The position numbers were made by a program, and so were the translations under genes. The notes under the pieces are model-generated. The model did no database searches. It saw only the letters and a list, made by a program, of their open reading frames with translations, and was not told the DNA's origin. DNA of 46,904 nucleotides from UBA6136 sp044351045 (lineage in GTDB: Bacteria > Pseudomonadota > Gammaproteobacteria > Methylococcales > Methylococcaceae). Location of the stretch: the NCBI GenBank assembly GCA_044351045.1, contig JBILGM010000022.1, positions 1-46,904 on the forward strand, in the 5' to 3' direction. Shown one piece after another: positions 7,910-16,244 of the stretch; position 1 is the first letter of the stretch, and the number at the start of each line of letters is the position of its first letter.

Positions 7910-8016
7910 ATCCGGCGGCAGGTATGCGATGATTTGCCTCGTGGCCCATGTTCTCGAATCATTCAACCATGGATGTTGCGGCGGGGCGCTACACTTAGCA
8001 TTCTCAAGTCCAGAAA

Positions 8017-8478
8017 ATGAGTGAAAGCATGAGTGCATCCGCAGCGGACATCCCCGGCCAACTGCATCTGAAATTGCCTGCGGTGCAGGACAGCCTCGTT
8101 GAGTTGGCCGAGGCCGTCGAGATGTTGACCGAGTCCGAGGCATGGCCGGCCGAGGTCAAGTTTCATGTCGATCTGGTGCTGGAGGAAATCGCTCAGAACA
8201 TCATCTCGTATGGATATCCGGATGGGCGATCCGGCCAGTTTGAGGTGACGATTCAGCGGCAGGGTGACGATTTAAGTATCGTGATTGAGGACGATGGCAT
8301 CCCATTTGACCCGTTCAGTCTGGCTGAGCCAGACCTTGACCTGTCTCTGGATGAGCGGTCTATCGGCGGATTGGGCGTGCACTTCACGCGCACACTGATG
8401 GATACCCACCGGTATCAGCGCGTGGGTGGCTGCAACCGTGTGGAGTTGACCAAGTCCCTCGCGGAAGACACCGACTAA
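8017..8478 (+). CDS. RsbW/SpoIIAB-like HATPase_c_2 serine kinase (anti-sigma factor type)
   Basis: 153 residues forming a single GHKL ATPase domain: N-box EEIAQN (56-61), G1 DDGIPFDP (92-99), G2 GGLG (117-120). There is no His-acceptor domain, which distinguishes it from a histidine kinase and fits the anti-sigma or switch-kinase family. Expected reactions are phosphorylation of the STAS protein (3027-3353) and binding of an unidentified target. It is the first gene of the rightward operon, directly abutting cheW. A second in-frame ATG lies at 8029. Confidence 0.9.
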   Translation: MSESMSASAADIPGQLHLKLPAVQDSLVELAEAVEMLTESEAWPAEVKFHVDLVLEEIAQNIISYGYPDGRSGQFEVTIQRQGDDLSIVIEDDGIPFDPFSLAEPDLDLSLDERSIGGLGVHFTRTLMDTHRYQRVGGCNRVELTKSLAEDTD

Positions 8479-8931
8479 GTGGCAGATTCCATGCAGCATC
8501 TTCTCTTTCGGGTGGGCGCCGAGATTTTCGCCATACCGGCCGACGATATTGATGCCGTGCTCCCGGTGCCTGAACTGGAGCACCTGGCATACGGTCCGGA
8601 TCATTTTGTCGGCTTGCTGCGTCACCATGGCCGACTGGTTCCGGTCCTTGATGTAAATGTGCTGCAAGGCCAAGCATCCTGCCGGCCCGTCATCAGTACA
8701 CGTATTTTGCTGGTCCGCTCCGCGGAGGGTGCCTTGGGCCTGTTGGTCGAGCAGGCGATGGAGATGATGGATTTGCGGAGTCCCCAGGTGCTGCCAAGTG
8801 AACTGCTGGTGAAGGATCAGAACTGGTTGACCCCGGAAATTTTCGATACCGAACTCGGGCTAGTGCAGTCCGTCCGGTGGCAGTCTCTGCTGACGCCCGA
8901 GTGGCAGGCGCTGGCCATTGAAGAAGGCTGA
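8479..8931 (+). CDS. cheW: CheW-like adaptor (WspB position)
   Basis: 150 residues with the CheW fold (HLLFRVGAEIFAIPADDIDAVLPVP..., VGLLRHHGRLVPVLDVNVL, RILLVRSAEGALGLLVEQA). It couples the receptor to the CheA kinase at the inner membrane. The start is GTG directly after the preceding TAA, or ATG 8491, five codons inside. The gene order cheW-cheR-cheW-cheA-cheB-RR is that of wspBCDEFR in pseudomonads. Confidence 0.88.
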   Translation: MADSMQHLLFRVGAEIFAIPADDIDAVLPVPELEHLAYGPDHFVGLLRHHGRLVPVLDVNVLQGQASCRPVISTRILLVRSAEGALGLLVEQAMEMMDLRSPQVLPSELLVKDQNWLTPEIFDTELGLVQSVRWQSLLTPEWQALAIEEG

Positions 8932-8938
8932 ATTGCTA

Positions 8939-10240
8939 ATGAATTTCGAGTCCGAGCTTGGAGAGTGGATGGCGTCATGCTACGGGCTCGACGTCTCTGT
9001 TTTTGGTCAGGGGGCGGTCGACGAGGCGCTGGGTGTTCGCAGCCGGGCGATCGGCGAAGCGGACTTGGAGGCTTACGCCACCCGTTGGCGTGAGGAGGCG
9101 GAGGAGCGGGAGGCCTTGCTCGACGAGCTCCTGGTCGGTGAAACCTGGTTTTTCCGGGAATGGCCAGCTTTCCGTGTGCTGAGTGAATGGCTGGCTACCC
9201 GGGCCCGGCGTTTTGATCCGCAAAGCCCCCTGCGTATCCTTGCTCTCCCTTGCGCCACCGGTGAGGAGGCGTGGTCAATTGCCGCTATTGTCCAGGAGGG
9301 AGGACTGGATGCCAGCAGTGTCCTGATCGATGCGATGGATATCAATCACTCGGCGCTGGAGTTTGCCGAGGGTGGGCGCTACCCCCAGCGCCGACTGCGG
9401 AGCCAGCCACTGACACGGTGGGTCCATGTGTTGCACCCTCTTGAGGGGGGGTGGATGGAGGTGGATGGCAGCCTGCGCGGCATGGTGCGCTTCATCGAAG
9501 CCAATGCCATGGATCGTTCCTTCCTGTTGCAGCGCGACCCTTATCACGTCATATTCTGTCGTAACATGTTGATCTACATGGGTATTGAAGCCAGGGCGCA
9601 GGTGTGCAACACGCTGGCTGCCTGTCTGGACCCGGACGGATTGCTGTTTCTCGGGCATGCGGAGCAGTTGCCGGCCGGGGTGGGTCTGGTGCGAACCGGT
9701 GCGAATGGCGCTTTTGCCTGGCGTCCTCAGCCAGCAGTTCAAGCGCCAAGGCCAGCAGGGCCTATTCTGCGACCGCCGCCTAAGTACATTGCCGGCTCCG
9801 GACAAGCCGGTCGGGTGTCGCGGCCCGTTTCGAATGTGCGTCCTGATGCCGTCACGCTGGCCACACAGAAGCCGTCCCGGCCCAGCGCACCCGTGGAATC
9901 CAGTCCCCCCGCCCGGGTGATCCAATCCGCTATTGATCTCGAAGCGGTTCGTCGGCTGGCCGACCAAGGCCGTTATCTGGAAGCCTTCAAACGACTGGAT
10001 TCCATCGAGGCCCGTGCATCGCTGGACGTCGAGGTCCACAGTCTGGCCGGGGTCCTGTTGGGTGCGCTGGATCGCAAGGCCGAAGCCATGAGCCGCTTGC
10101 GGCGGGCCTTGTATCTCGACCCCGGTCACGCCGAGAGCTTGGCCCACCTGGCGTTGCTGATTGAGGAAAGCGGGGACGCGGCGGGTGCGGGACGTCTGCG
10201 CGCGCGGCTGGCTGATCCGGCCAGGGCGACCGGGTCATGA
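8939..10240 (+). CDS. cheR: CheR-type receptor methyltransferase with C-terminal TPR (WspC-like)
   Basis: 433 residues from ATG 8939 (AAGAAGG upstream; a TTG at 8918 is less likely). It methylates receptor glutamates using SAM. Visible parts are an N-terminal helical segment, a Rossmann domain with the SAM motif LALPCATGEEAWSIA, the DINHSALEFAEGGRYPQRRL region, and FCRNMLIYM. A Pro/Ala-rich linker (about 260-325) follows, then TPR-like helices (LADQGRYLEAFKRLDSIEA...GALDRKAEAMSRLRRALYLDPGHAESLAHLA). The TPR is a hallmark of WspC. The stop overlaps the next ATG by 4 bp. Confidence 0.92.
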   Translation: MNFESELGEWMASCYGLDVSVFGQGAVDEALGVRSRAIGEADLEAYATRWREEAEEREALLDELLVGETWFFREWPAFRVLSEWLATRARRFDPQSPLRILALPCATGEEAWSIAAIVQEGGLDASSVLIDAMDINHSALEFAEGGRYPQRRLRSQPLTRWVHVLHPLEGGWMEVDGSLRGMVRFIEANAMDRSFLLQRDPYHVIFCRNMLIYMGIEARAQVCNTLAACLDPDGLLFLGHAEQLPAGVGLVRTGANGAFAWRPQPAVQAPRPAGPILRPPPKYIAGSGQAGRVSRPVSNVRPDAVTLATQKPSRPSAPVESSPPARVIQSAIDLEAVRRLADQGRYLEAFKRLDSIEARASLDVEVHSLAGVLLGALDRKAEAMSRLRRALYLDPGHAESLAHLALLIEESGDAAGAGRLRARLADPARATGS

Positions 10241-10914
10241 GTTCGGCCCCTCAAAAGATCAGGGACGTGCCCTGCTGGAAGACGATTGGCATATTGGCCG
10301 ATCGCAGTTGCGAACAATTGCAGCAGCATGTTCATTGCCGCAATTGCCCGACCTATCGGCTGGCGGGCCGACAATTACTGGATCGACCGATGCCGGCCGA
10401 TTACCGGACGGAATTGACTCAACGACTGGCCAGAAAACCCCGCGAACGCCACACCGATTATCAACGCCTTCTGGTATTTCGCGTGGCCAGTGTCTGGCTG
10501 GCGATGCCTTCCGCCTGTTTCGAGCAGTCCTTGTCGCCGGTTCCCATCGTTCGTGTTCCCGCGCGGAGCAACCGGCATTTCCTGGGGCTGGTCAACACCC
10601 ATGGCGAGTTGCAACTATGCTTCACGCTGGAGCATTTTATTGGCCCGGATCCCGACGAGGTGGCGGTGGTCGAGTCCACTCGTGCCTTTCCCCGGCTCCT
10701 GGTTGTTCGGCTGCAGGGGCAGCGCTGGGTATTTCCTGCCGACGAGGTGTTGGGGACGGTTGAACATCCGCTAGGTAGCTTGCAAAAACTGCCCGCCAAT
10801 GTCGATAAGTCCAGCCATCGATTGGTATCGGCCCTGTTCGACCTTGATGCCCTGCGCATCAAGCTGATCGACGAAGCGCGCTTGGCCATGCTTTTTCAGG
10901 AGGCTCTGGTATGA
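10237..10914 (+). CDS. WspD-like CheW-domain adaptor with N-terminal cysteine cluster
   Basis: 225 residues. An N-terminal extension, CWKTIGILADRSCEQL followed by HVHCRNCPTY, carries four cysteines (C13, C25, C34, C37). It precedes a CheW domain (LLVFRVASVWLAMP..., FLGLVNTHGELQLCFTLEHF..., LLVVRLQGQRWVFPADEVLG). The Cys pattern is conserved in WspD proteins; whether it binds metal is not known to me. It overlaps cheR and cheA by 4 bp each, so expression is translationally coupled. Confidence 0.87.
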   Translation: MSSAPQKIRDVPCWKTIGILADRSCEQLQQHVHCRNCPTYRLAGRQLLDRPMPADYRTELTQRLARKPRERHTDYQRLLVFRVASVWLAMPSACFEQSLSPVPIVRVPARSNRHFLGLVNTHGELQLCFTLEHFIGPDPDEVAVVESTRAFPRLLVVRLQGQRWVFPADEVLGTVEHPLGSLQKLPANVDKSSHRLVSALFDLDALRIKLIDEARLAMLFQEALV

Positions 10915-13289
10915 GTGCGCCTGATGCGTTCCTGATGGAATTGTTTCGCGAGGAAATGGGCGCTCACAGCGCGGTTCTCACCGATGGACTTTTGACCCTG
11001 GAGCGGGATGGGGGCTCGCGTGAACGTATCGAGCCATTGATGCGTGCGGCCCACTCGATCAAGGGCGCGGCCAGGGTGGTCGATCTGTTGCCGGCAGTTC
11101 ATATCGCCCATGAGATGGAGGATGTGCTGGTCGCGGCGGGGGAAGGGCGCGTCAAGCTTGATGCCGCCATGGTGGATATCCTGCTCGCCGCATTGGACTG
11201 GATGGTGGGCATGAGTGCTGTCGCCGATGAGGCGCTGGCCGACTGGATGGAGCAGCATGCCGCAGAGGCGGAGGAGTGGGTCGCAAGGGTGGGCGTCTGT
11301 CTAGGCAAGACGCCGCAAAATCCAGCCGCCGAACCCGGGTCGGAAGAGAAGGCCGAACTGGTTTCGGCCCCCTTGCCCGCAGATACCGATCCAGTGCTGG
11401 CCTCCACTCCGGTCGCTGCGTCGGTTTCTGTGGCTGACCCGGTCGTTGAGGCGTCCTCAGATCCTGCGCCTTCAGCCCCTTCCGCGGATGAATCCTCCGC
11501 CCCAGCCGCCGAGCCGGCACAAGCCTCGGCTAAGAAAGCTTCACCGCCGGCCAATGAACCGGCTGAGTCCACCGATGCGCCCGTCCGCATCACCGCCGAG
11601 ACGCTCAGCCAGATGCTGGCCTTTGCGGCCGATATGCTGCTGGAAGCCCGGCGGATCGAGGGGCTGGCGCGCGATCTGCAATCACTGAAACGCCTGCAGC
11701 GGCGGTTGCTGGCTACCGTTCAGTCCTGTGGCGGCGACCCTGAATCCAGTCAGGCCCAGGTGCGCGAAGGTCTGGCCGAGTTGGGGTCAGCGGTGGATCA
11801 TCACGATGGCCAGTTGGCGGATGTCGCCAGTCGCACCAATTTCCTCTCAGAACGCCTGCACAATCTGGCCCTGCGCGGTCGCATGCGGCCTTTCTCCGAT
11901 GGTGTCCAGGGCTTTCCCCGGCTGGTGCGCGATGTCGCCCGCCAGTTGGGCAAGCAGGTCGATTTTGAAATCCTCGGTCAGAGCACGCTGGTCGATCGGG
12001 ATATTCTCAGCCGGCTGGATGCCCCGCTGAATCACCTGTTGCGCAATGCACTTGACCACGGGCTGGAAACGCCCGAGGCGCGTCTTGCTCATGGCAAGCA
12101 GGCTACGGGCAAGTTGCGCCTGGAAGCCCGGCATCGCAGCGGGCGCCTGCTGGTGTCGATCAGTGACGATGGCCATGGCATCGATGCAGACAGCCTGCGT
12201 GCGAAAATCATCAACAAGGGCCTGATCACGGCCGAGATGGCTGAGCGCCTCACGACCTCTGAGCTGTATGACTTTTTGTTTTTGCCGGGGCTGAGTACCC
12301 GCGATACGGTCAGCGAAATCTCCGGGCGCGGTGTGGGGCTGGATGTGGTGCAAACCATGGTGCATGCCTGCGGCGGCTCGTTGCAGGTGAGCTCCGAGCG
12401 CGGCGCCGGCACCCGCTTCGAATTGCAGTTGCCGGTTACCCGCTCGGTAATCCGGACACTGCGGGTCGAGGTGGCCGGCCAGGGCTATGCTCTGCCGTTG
12501 GCCCGCATTGATCGGGCCGAGCGGCGCGATGCTACCCAGCTGGAGTCGCTCAACGGAAACTATTACTTTGCGACCGAGCAGGGCAATGTCGCGTTGATAT
12601 CGGCAAGACGTCTTCTGGGTATTGAGGATGCCCCCATGCCGGCCACCCAGTTGTCGCTGGTGCTGATCAGCTCCGAAGGACGCCAGTACGCGCTGGAAGT
12701 GGATGCCCTGCATGGCGAATGCGATCTGGTCGTGAGGCCGCTGGATCGCCGTCTCGGCAAGGTGCCCAATCTCAGTTCGGTGGCCCTCGATGAGCACGGT
12801 CAGCCGGTTTTGATAATGGATGTCGATGATCTCGTGCGTTCGTCCGACCGCCTGTCCGGTCAGTCGCAACTGACCCGTCGCCGGCCGGTGCATGCGGTCA
12901 AGCGTCGCACCCGGCGCCTACTGGTCGTGGACGACTCCATCACCGTGCGGGAGGTCGAACGCAAGCTGTTGGAGAACGGCGGTTATGACGTGGATGTGGC
13001 GGTGGACGGCATGGACGGCTGGAATCAGCTCACCCTGAATGCGTATGACCTGGTAGTGACTGATGTGGATATGCCGCGCATGAACGGCATCGAACTGGTG
13101 ACGCGCATCAAGGCTGATCCCAAGCTAAGTGGGCTGCCGGTGATCATCGTGTCCTATAAGGACCGCGAGGAAGATCGTCTGCGCGGCATGCAGGCGGGTG
13201 CCGATTATTACCTGACGAAAAGCAGCTTCCACGATAAGGGACTCATCCAGGCGGTTCGTGATTTGATCGGGGGCCCTGACGACGTATGA
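10911..13289 (+). CDS. cheA: Hybrid CheA histidine kinase with receiver domain (WspE-like)
   Basis: 792 residues. The N-terminal Hpt has His48 in AAHSIKGAARV. An Ala/Pro-rich linker follows (about 125-220), then dimerisation and HATPase domains with N-box LLRNALDHGLETPEAR (about 378), DDGHGID and GRGVGLDVV (about 471). A CheW-like regulatory domain (about 505-650) and a C-terminal receiver with Asp718 in VVTDVDMPRMNG complete it. Phosphate should pass to the PP2C regulator at 14358 and perhaps to its own receiver. The architecture equals that of WspE. It overlaps both neighbours by 4 bp. Confidence 0.94.
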   Translation: MSAPDAFLMELFREEMGAHSAVLTDGLLTLERDGGSRERIEPLMRAAHSIKGAARVVDLLPAVHIAHEMEDVLVAAGEGRVKLDAAMVDILLAALDWMVGMSAVADEALADWMEQHAAEAEEWVARVGVCLGKTPQNPAAEPGSEEKAELVSAPLPADTDPVLASTPVAASVSVADPVVEASSDPAPSAPSADESSAPAAEPAQASAKKASPPANEPAESTDAPVRITAETLSQMLAFAADMLLEARRIEGLARDLQSLKRLQRRLLATVQSCGGDPESSQAQVREGLAELGSAVDHHDGQLADVASRTNFLSERLHNLALRGRMRPFSDGVQGFPRLVRDVARQLGKQVDFEILGQSTLVDRDILSRLDAPLNHLLRNALDHGLETPEARLAHGKQATGKLRLEARHRSGRLLVSISDDGHGIDADSLRAKIINKGLITAEMAERLTTSELYDFLFLPGLSTRDTVSEISGRGVGLDVVQTMVHACGGSLQVSSERGAGTRFELQLPVTRSVIRTLRVEVAGQGYALPLARIDRAERRDATQLESLNGNYYFATEQGNVALISARRLLGIEDAPMPATQLSLVLISSEGRQYALEVDALHGECDLVVRPLDRRLGKVPNLSSVALDEHGQPVLIMDVDDLVRSSDRLSGQSQLTRRRPVHAVKRRTRRLLVVDDSITVREVERKLLENGGYDVDVAVDGMDGWNQLTLNAYDLVVTDVDMPRMNGIELVTRIKADPKLSGLPVIIVSYKDREEDRLRGMQAGADYYLTKSSFHDKGLIQAVRDLIGGPDDV

Positions 13290-14329
13290 AGGTCGCGATT
13301 GCTCATCAGGACCGTGCTACGGTCGAAAGGCTGTCCCGGTGGGTGCAAGAGCAGCCGGATATCACGCTGGGCTGGACCGCCCACAACGCCGTGGACGTAC
13401 TCTCGAAATGCGCGTCTCATCCAGTGCATTTGCTGTTGATGGGGCTCGATCTCCCGGGAATGCCCGCCGGCAGGCTGACGGGCCAGCTGATGGCGGAATC
13501 GCCATGCAGCATTCTATTGCTGAATCAGGGCTGTGAGCCCTGTTTCAATCATGTCTTCGATGCATTGGGGCAAGGTGCGGCCGACGCTGCCATTCTTCCG
13601 AGTCCCGCGCACTGGGACCAGCCGGAAAGTTGGGACGATCTTCACAATCGATTGAGTACGCTGAGGACATTGACCGGGCATCGTCCGCGACCAGCGGGTC
13701 CATCAGATAAAGCCATGACCGAGCGGTTGCTCCACCGGGTGTTGCCGCCGGTGGTGGCCATTGGTTCGTCAACGGGAGGTCCCAAAGCGCTGGCTACCGT
13801 GCTGTCCCGGCTACCGGCAGACTTTCCGGCCACGGTGGTGATCGTCCAGCACCTGGATTTCCACTTCATCGAAGGGCTTGCAGAGTGGCTCAATCATTCC
13901 ACCCCGTTACCGGTGGCGGCATTGACCCGCGAAACAATGCTGCAGCCGGGCAAGATCTGGCTGGCGGGTCGTGCCGAACATGTCATCATCAATCATGCGC
14001 GGGACCTCGGCTGGACTCAGGAGTGGCCTGAGTTGATCAGCCGTCCCTCGATTGATGTCTTTTTCAAAAGTCTGGCGCAACACCCGTCCATTCGAGGTTG
14101 CGGCGTGCTGCTGACCGGAATGGGCCGCGATGGTGCGGCCGGTTTGCTGGCCTTGCGGAAGGCCGGTTTTCACACTATTGCCCAAGATGAGGTGAGCTGC
14201 GTGGTCTATGGCATGCCTAAGGCCGCCGCCGAACTGGGTGCCGCTGCCGCTGTCCTGCCGCTCGCGGACATCGGCGATGCGATCGTCGAGCGAATTGCGC
14301 GGCTGCATCCAGTCGTCCCTGTTTCCTGA
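13286..14329 (+). CDS. cheB: CheB-type methylesterase with degenerate receiver (WspF-like)
   Basis: 347 residues. The C-terminal esterase domain keeps the catalytic triad: Ser162 (IGSSTGGPKAL), His189 (IVQHLD) and Asp in TGMGRDGA. The N-terminal receiver is abnormal: the usual LMDL phosphorylation site reads LLMGLDLPGM, so Gly53 replaces the phosphoacceptor Asp, and the paired acidic residues near the start are also missing (AIAHQDR). Phospho-activation by CheA is therefore doubtful. WspF normally removes receptor methyl groups and resets signalling; here its activity may be constitutive or controlled by protein contact. ATGA overlap with cheA. Confidence 0.9.
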   Translation: MKVAIAHQDRATVERLSRWVQEQPDITLGWTAHNAVDVLSKCASHPVHLLLMGLDLPGMPAGRLTGQLMAESPCSILLLNQGCEPCFNHVFDALGQGAADAAILPSPAHWDQPESWDDLHNRLSTLRTLTGHRPRPAGPSDKAMTERLLHRVLPPVVAIGSSTGGPKALATVLSRLPADFPATVVIVQHLDFHFIEGLAEWLNHSTPLPVAALTRETMLQPGKIWLAGRAEHVIINHARDLGWTQEWPELISRPSIDVFFKSLAQHPSIRGCGVLLTGMGRDGAAGLLALRKAGFHTIAQDEVSCVVYGMPKAAAELGAAAAVLPLADIGDAIVERIARLHPVVPVS

Positions 14330-14357
14330 AACCCCACCACGCCACCCGAGGCGCAAC

Positions 14358-15551
14358 ATGACCCTACCTGTCCTCCCGACTTCAGCGAACTCGCTGACCG
14401 AACACAAGATCGTTGTCCTGCTCATCGATGACCAGCGCATCATTGGCGAAGCCGTCAAGCGCATGTTGCAGACCGAGACCGACATCGAATACCACTACAC
14501 ATGCAACCCGGGCGAGGCGCTGGAACTGGCCGGCCAACTCAATCCGACGGTAATTCTGCAGGATCTGGTGATGCCAGAAATCGATGGCATCACGCTGGTC
14601 AAGTCGTTCCGCGCTCATGCGTCCACGGCCAACGTGCCCATGATCGTCCTGTCCAGCAAGGAGGAGCCGACCACCAAGGCCGAGGCCTTTGCGGCCGGGG
14701 CCAATGATTATCTGGTTAAGTTGCCGGATCCCGTAGAGCTGATTGCCCGCATCCGTTACCACTCCAGCGCCTACATTGCCTTGCTTCAGCGTAATCAGGC
14801 GTTTGCGGCGTTGGAGGAGAGTCAAAAGGCCCTGGCGGCGGAACTGACCGAAGCCGCTGACTATGTGCGCTCCCTGCTGCCCGCCCCGATCCAGCAATCA
14901 GGCATGCAGACCGCGTGGGTGTTCATTCCCTGCAGTTCGCTCGGAGGCGATGCCTTCGGTTATTTCGACATTGATGACGATCACATCGCCATCTTCCTGC
15001 TCGATGTCTGCAACCACGGGGTTGGGTCGGCCTTGCTCTCGGTCAGTGCCATGAATGCCTTGATGGGCAAGACGCTGGTCGATGTCGACTTCCGCCAGCC
15101 GATCGAGGTGATGACGGCGTTGAACCAGGTGTTTCTGATGGAGAAGCACAATAACCTTTACTTCACTATCTGGTATGGCGTAATGCAGAAAAGCACGCGC
15201 ACTCTGCGTTACTCCAGTGGCGGTCATCCCCCGGCCGTCATGTTCGCGGGCGCTGAAACCGAGCTTCTTCGTTGCCGGGCGATGCCGATTGGGACCTTGG
15301 AGAGTATGGAGTTTGAGGAGGGGCAGACCCAGGTACCGGTGGGCGCCACGCTTTATGTCTTCAGCGATGGGATCTACGAGATTCGCACGACCGATGGTGT
15401 CGAGCTGGAGTTGAACGAGTTCGTCGAAATTCTTCAGCGGCCGGAGCGCGAGACCGGGCGCAAGGTGGATGAAGTATTGGCGACCATGCGCGAACTGCAG
15501 GGGCATCCACATTTCGATGACGATGTTTCATTGCTGGAATTGCGGCTGTAG
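14358..15551 (+). CDS. Response regulator: WspR-like receiver fused to PP2C/SpoIIE phosphatase
   Basis: 397 residues from ATG 14358; an in-frame reading back to 14208 would overlap cheB. The receiver (about 17-140) has Asp24/Asp25 and the phosphoacceptor Asp69 in TVILQDLVMPEIDGITLV. It closely resembles that of WspR, including SSKEEPTTKAEAFAAGANDYLVKLPDPVELIARIRYHS. A coiled segment follows (about 150-180). The GGDEF domain is replaced by a PP2C domain with metal-binding motifs GGDAFGYFDID, LLDVCNHGVGSALLS, YVFSDGIYEI and FDDDVSLLEL. Phosphorylation by CheA should regulate dephosphorylation of the STAS protein. Last gene of the operon. Confidence 0.93.
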   Translation: MTLPVLPTSANSLTEHKIVVLLIDDQRIIGEAVKRMLQTETDIEYHYTCNPGEALELAGQLNPTVILQDLVMPEIDGITLVKSFRAHASTANVPMIVLSSKEEPTTKAEAFAAGANDYLVKLPDPVELIARIRYHSSAYIALLQRNQAFAALEESQKALAAELTEAADYVRSLLPAPIQQSGMQTAWVFIPCSSLGGDAFGYFDIDDDHIAIFLLDVCNHGVGSALLSVSAMNALMGKTLVDVDFRQPIEVMTALNQVFLMEKHNNLYFTIWYGVMQKSTRTLRYSSGGHPPAVMFAGAETELLRCRAMPIGTLESMEFEEGQTQVPVGATLYVFSDGIYEIRTTDGVELELNEFVEILQRPERETGRKVDEVLATMRELQGHPHFDDDVSLLELRL

Positions 15552-15591
15552 CCGTATCTTTTGAACCCCCGAATTTTTTTATTCATGGCGC

Positions 15592-15620
15592 AAAAAAACA
15601 GGCGCTTTTGAGGGCGCCTG
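15592..15620 (-). terminator. Rho-independent terminator for the leftward operon
   Basis: On the minus strand CAGGCGC, an 8-base loop and GCGCCTG (stem 15599-15620) are followed by TTTTTTT (15598-15592). This fits termination of leftward transcription from the gene ending at 15774. It could also block read-through facing the end of the phosphatase gene. Confidence 0.75.
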
Positions 15621-15712
15621 CAAGTCAAGGTAAACCAATAAGACAAACTTAGCTGATGGCTATAATACCGGGTATTGTGAAATTTTGAATGCGGTATTTT
15701 GTCGCAGGCCAC

Positions 15713-15751
15713 CTACGTTAAATAACCCAGGATATGGGTTATTTAACGTAG
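15713..15751. repeat. Perfect 16-bp inverted repeat
   Basis: CTACGTTAAATAACCC (15713-15728), loop AGGATAT, then GGGTTATTTAACGTAG (15736-15751), with no mismatch. No U-run follows on either strand. It lies between the end of the leftward operon and its terminator. It could be an RNA 3'-end stabiliser, a protein-binding site or a mobile-element remnant. Confidence 0.6.
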
Positions 15752-15773
15752 TACAAAAATAAAATGGTTTGCA

Positions 15774-16109
15774 CTACCTGACGAAGGCAAAATAGGCAAG
15801 TAGCCCATAACAGGTGACGGCCAGACTGGCATGTGCTATCACCAAGCCCCGGATGCACTGGCCTTTGGCGCGTCTGATCGCCATCAATATGCCAAGGCCA
15901 ATAATAGCCACGGCCAGCCCGATATTGATATACAGGCGTTCGTCACCCTCGACGGCTGCCCATATCACCAGGCCGGAGCCCAGTAAAGCAAGCCCCGCAT
16001 GGGTTCTTGCATACATGGGGTCTTGATGGCCGCCCCTGAAAACCCCGATAGCTAAACCAAGCCCCATCAGGGCTACAACGGTAAATACCGCCAAAGCGAA
16101 TATCAGCAT
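15774..16109 (-). CDS. Small integral membrane protein, unknown function
   Basis: 111 residues, hydrophobic throughout with four predicted membrane segments (about 2-22, 38-52, 60-78, 88-108) and short charged loops. I recognise no family. It is the last gene before the terminator at 15592-15620. A gap of about 135 bp separates it from the ZnuA-like gene, so it may have its own promoter in the AT-rich stretch 16110-16244. Confidence 0.7.
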   Translation of the reverse strand: MLIFALAVFTVVALMGLGLAIGVFRGGHQDPMYARTHAGLALLGSGLVIWAAVEGDERLYINIGLAVAIIGLGILMAIRRAKGQCIRGLVIAHASLAVTCYGLLAYFAFVR

Positions 16110-16244
16110 GAATGACTCCTTATTTTTTCTGGGTTAAGAGATTTTTATTTTAGGGGTCGTGTACAAGCACTGGCAAGTTAAATGGGCTGAATTTACAAGC
16201 TAACTTCTGATTATTTGATGTAGATCAAATATCGCCGGTTTTAA

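Noticed and set aside
7364..8143. 259-codon open frame on the minus strand
   Set aside because: Arg/Pro/Ser-rich shadow of the GIY-YIG remnant and the kinase gene start.
9275..10147. 290-codon open frame antisense to cheR
   Set aside because: No recognisable domain, and it is fully covered by a well-supported gene.
11847..12893. 348-codon open frame antisense to cheA
   Set aside because: The cheA frame carries all expected motifs; this frame has low-quality, His/Gln-rich sequence typical of shadows in high-GC DNA.
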